NCBI RefSeq assembly: GCF_006351925.1
Contig: NZ_CP040924.1
Location: 2,068,001-2,132,000 of the forward strand
Reading direction: 5' to 3'
DNA length: 64,000 nt
Source of the DNA: Clostridium thermarum
GTDB taxonomy: Bacteria > Bacillota > Clostridia > Clostridiales > Clostridiaceae
The notes beneath the pieces were generated by a model. It was not told the origin of the DNA. It did no database searches and saw nothing but the letters and a program-made list of their open reading frames with translations. Both the position numbers and the translations under genes were made by a program. Each line of letters opens with the position of its first letter. The first letter of the stretch is position 1. Below are positions 63,481-64,000 of this stretch, piece by piece.

Positions 63481-64000
63481 TTATTTTACTTTCGCGGATA
63501 TCCAACCTTTTTCGACACTCCTCCTAAAATCCCAGTTTGCCATGGCTTCGTTCTCCAGCTTATAGGACCAGAAGAACCACCCCTCTGCGGTTTCATAGGC
63601 TAGAAGTTGTGCCGCCCCATAGGCCCTGTTGGCTGCATCCAGCTGGAGTTCATTCATGCCTTCCAGGGTTTTTACAGGGTGGATTCCCAAGGACCATTCA
63701 CCAACAATTATTTTGAAATACTGAGACATCTCTTTAATCTCTTCTGCCCTGCCCCCTGCGGCCAACTTAAGGTGGTCAGCCATGCTCAGCCTGGTGTGCT
63801 CATCGGCAAAGCACTGATACATATGGGTGTCCAGTATTACATTTTTGTATTTGTCCTCCCTCATGAAGTTTTTCCACTCTTTCAGTCTAAAGCCGTCGTG
63901 AAATACTATGGCTATGCTTTCGTCCAGATGCTTACGGCAGACTTCATAGCCTCTTAAATAGTAGTCTTGAAGTATGTCCATGGGAACATCCCATCGAGGC
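63481..64000 (-). CDS. GH5 glycoside hydrolase, C-terminal part (runs off the window)
   Basis: The frame is open to the window edge, so only the last 173 residues are seen. Motifs of the exo-1,3-beta-glucanase-like branch of family 5 are present: FHDGFRLKEWKNF, VILDTHMYQCF, the nucleophile Glu in KIIVGEWSLG, and GWFFWSYKLE with WDFRRSVEKGWI near the end. It probably hydrolyses a beta-glucan. It lies 100 bases upstream of the solute-binding protein on the same strand, suggesting one glycan-use locus. Confidence 0.85.
   Translation of the reverse strand, partial: PRWDVPMDILQDYYLRGYEVCRKHLDESIAIVFHDGFRLKEWKNFMREDKYKNVILDTHMYQCFADEHTRLSMADHLKLAAGGRAEEIKEMSQYFKIIVGEWSLGIHPVKTLEGMNELQLDAANRAYGAAQLLAYETAEGWFFWSYKLENEAMANWDFRRSVEKGWISAKVK

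Overview
The window looks like the chromosome of an anaerobic, low-GC Firmicute of the class Clostridia. The signs are AT-rich intergenic DNA, strong GGAGG-type ribosome binding sites, clostridial-type enzymes (class III fructose-bisphosphatase, flavo-diiron protein FprA, AhpC/AhpF, two YkuD L,D-transpeptidases) and sugar/glycan genes at both edges (xylose isomerase on the left, a GH5 glucanase with a YesMN-type two-component system on the right). I cannot name the species. I saw no rRNA, tRNA or CRISPR array.

Layout. 1-3.8 kb: xylose isomerase (partial), a serine hydrolase and the first L,D-transpeptidase, which has a structured leader. 4.2-10 kb: an APC amino-acid permease gene split by a 4.3 kb IS66-derived composite element with a perfect 8-bp target duplication; the composite carries broken pieces of IS3-like, IS91-like and a second IS66 element. 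10-11.8 kb: a guanine-type purine riboswitch, its terminator and an NCS2 purine permease. 11.9-17.8 kb: a six-gene operon for the lower mevalonate pathway (fni, mvk, mvaD, pmk) that also encodes a TctA-like carboxylate permease and a small membrane protein. HMG-CoA synthase and reductase are not in it, so mevalonate import is a serious possibility. 18.1-20.4 kb: ahpC-ahpF behind PerR-like boxes. 20.5-25.7 kb: housekeeping genes (2TM protein, second L,D-transpeptidase, HAD phosphatase, YfcE-type phosphodiesterase, rhomboid protease, PilZ protein).

25.9-34.6 kb: a methyltransferase, then a tight unit of VWA/metallopeptidase, MoxR ATPase and a repeat protein, preceded by a 1501-residue SF1 helicase with a C-terminal nuclease domain; this is a candidate conflict/defence module. 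34.7-45.7 kb: FprA, remnants of a transposase and a MerR regulator, a metallophosphoesterase, a large dynamin-like GTPase, a PrcB-type lipoprotein, a kinase-like protein, class III FBPase and a VIT1-family transporter. 45.7-54.4 kb: a Uma2-type nuclease and a complete type II Wadjet (JetABCD) anti-plasmid system. 55.2-57.9 kb: a TetM/EF-G-like GTPase fused to a NYN (YacP/Rae1-like) RNase domain. 57.9-64 kb: gene remnants, a long palindrome, and a response regulator, sensor kinase, solute-binding lipoprotein and GH5 enzyme on one strand.

The most interesting points are the mevalonate operon with its own carboxylate permease, the ribosomal GTPase-RNase fusion, the MoxR-VWA-repeat module beside a helicase-nuclease, the IS66 composite bounded by two copies of the same end, and a palindromic repeat family that sits directly after stop codons.
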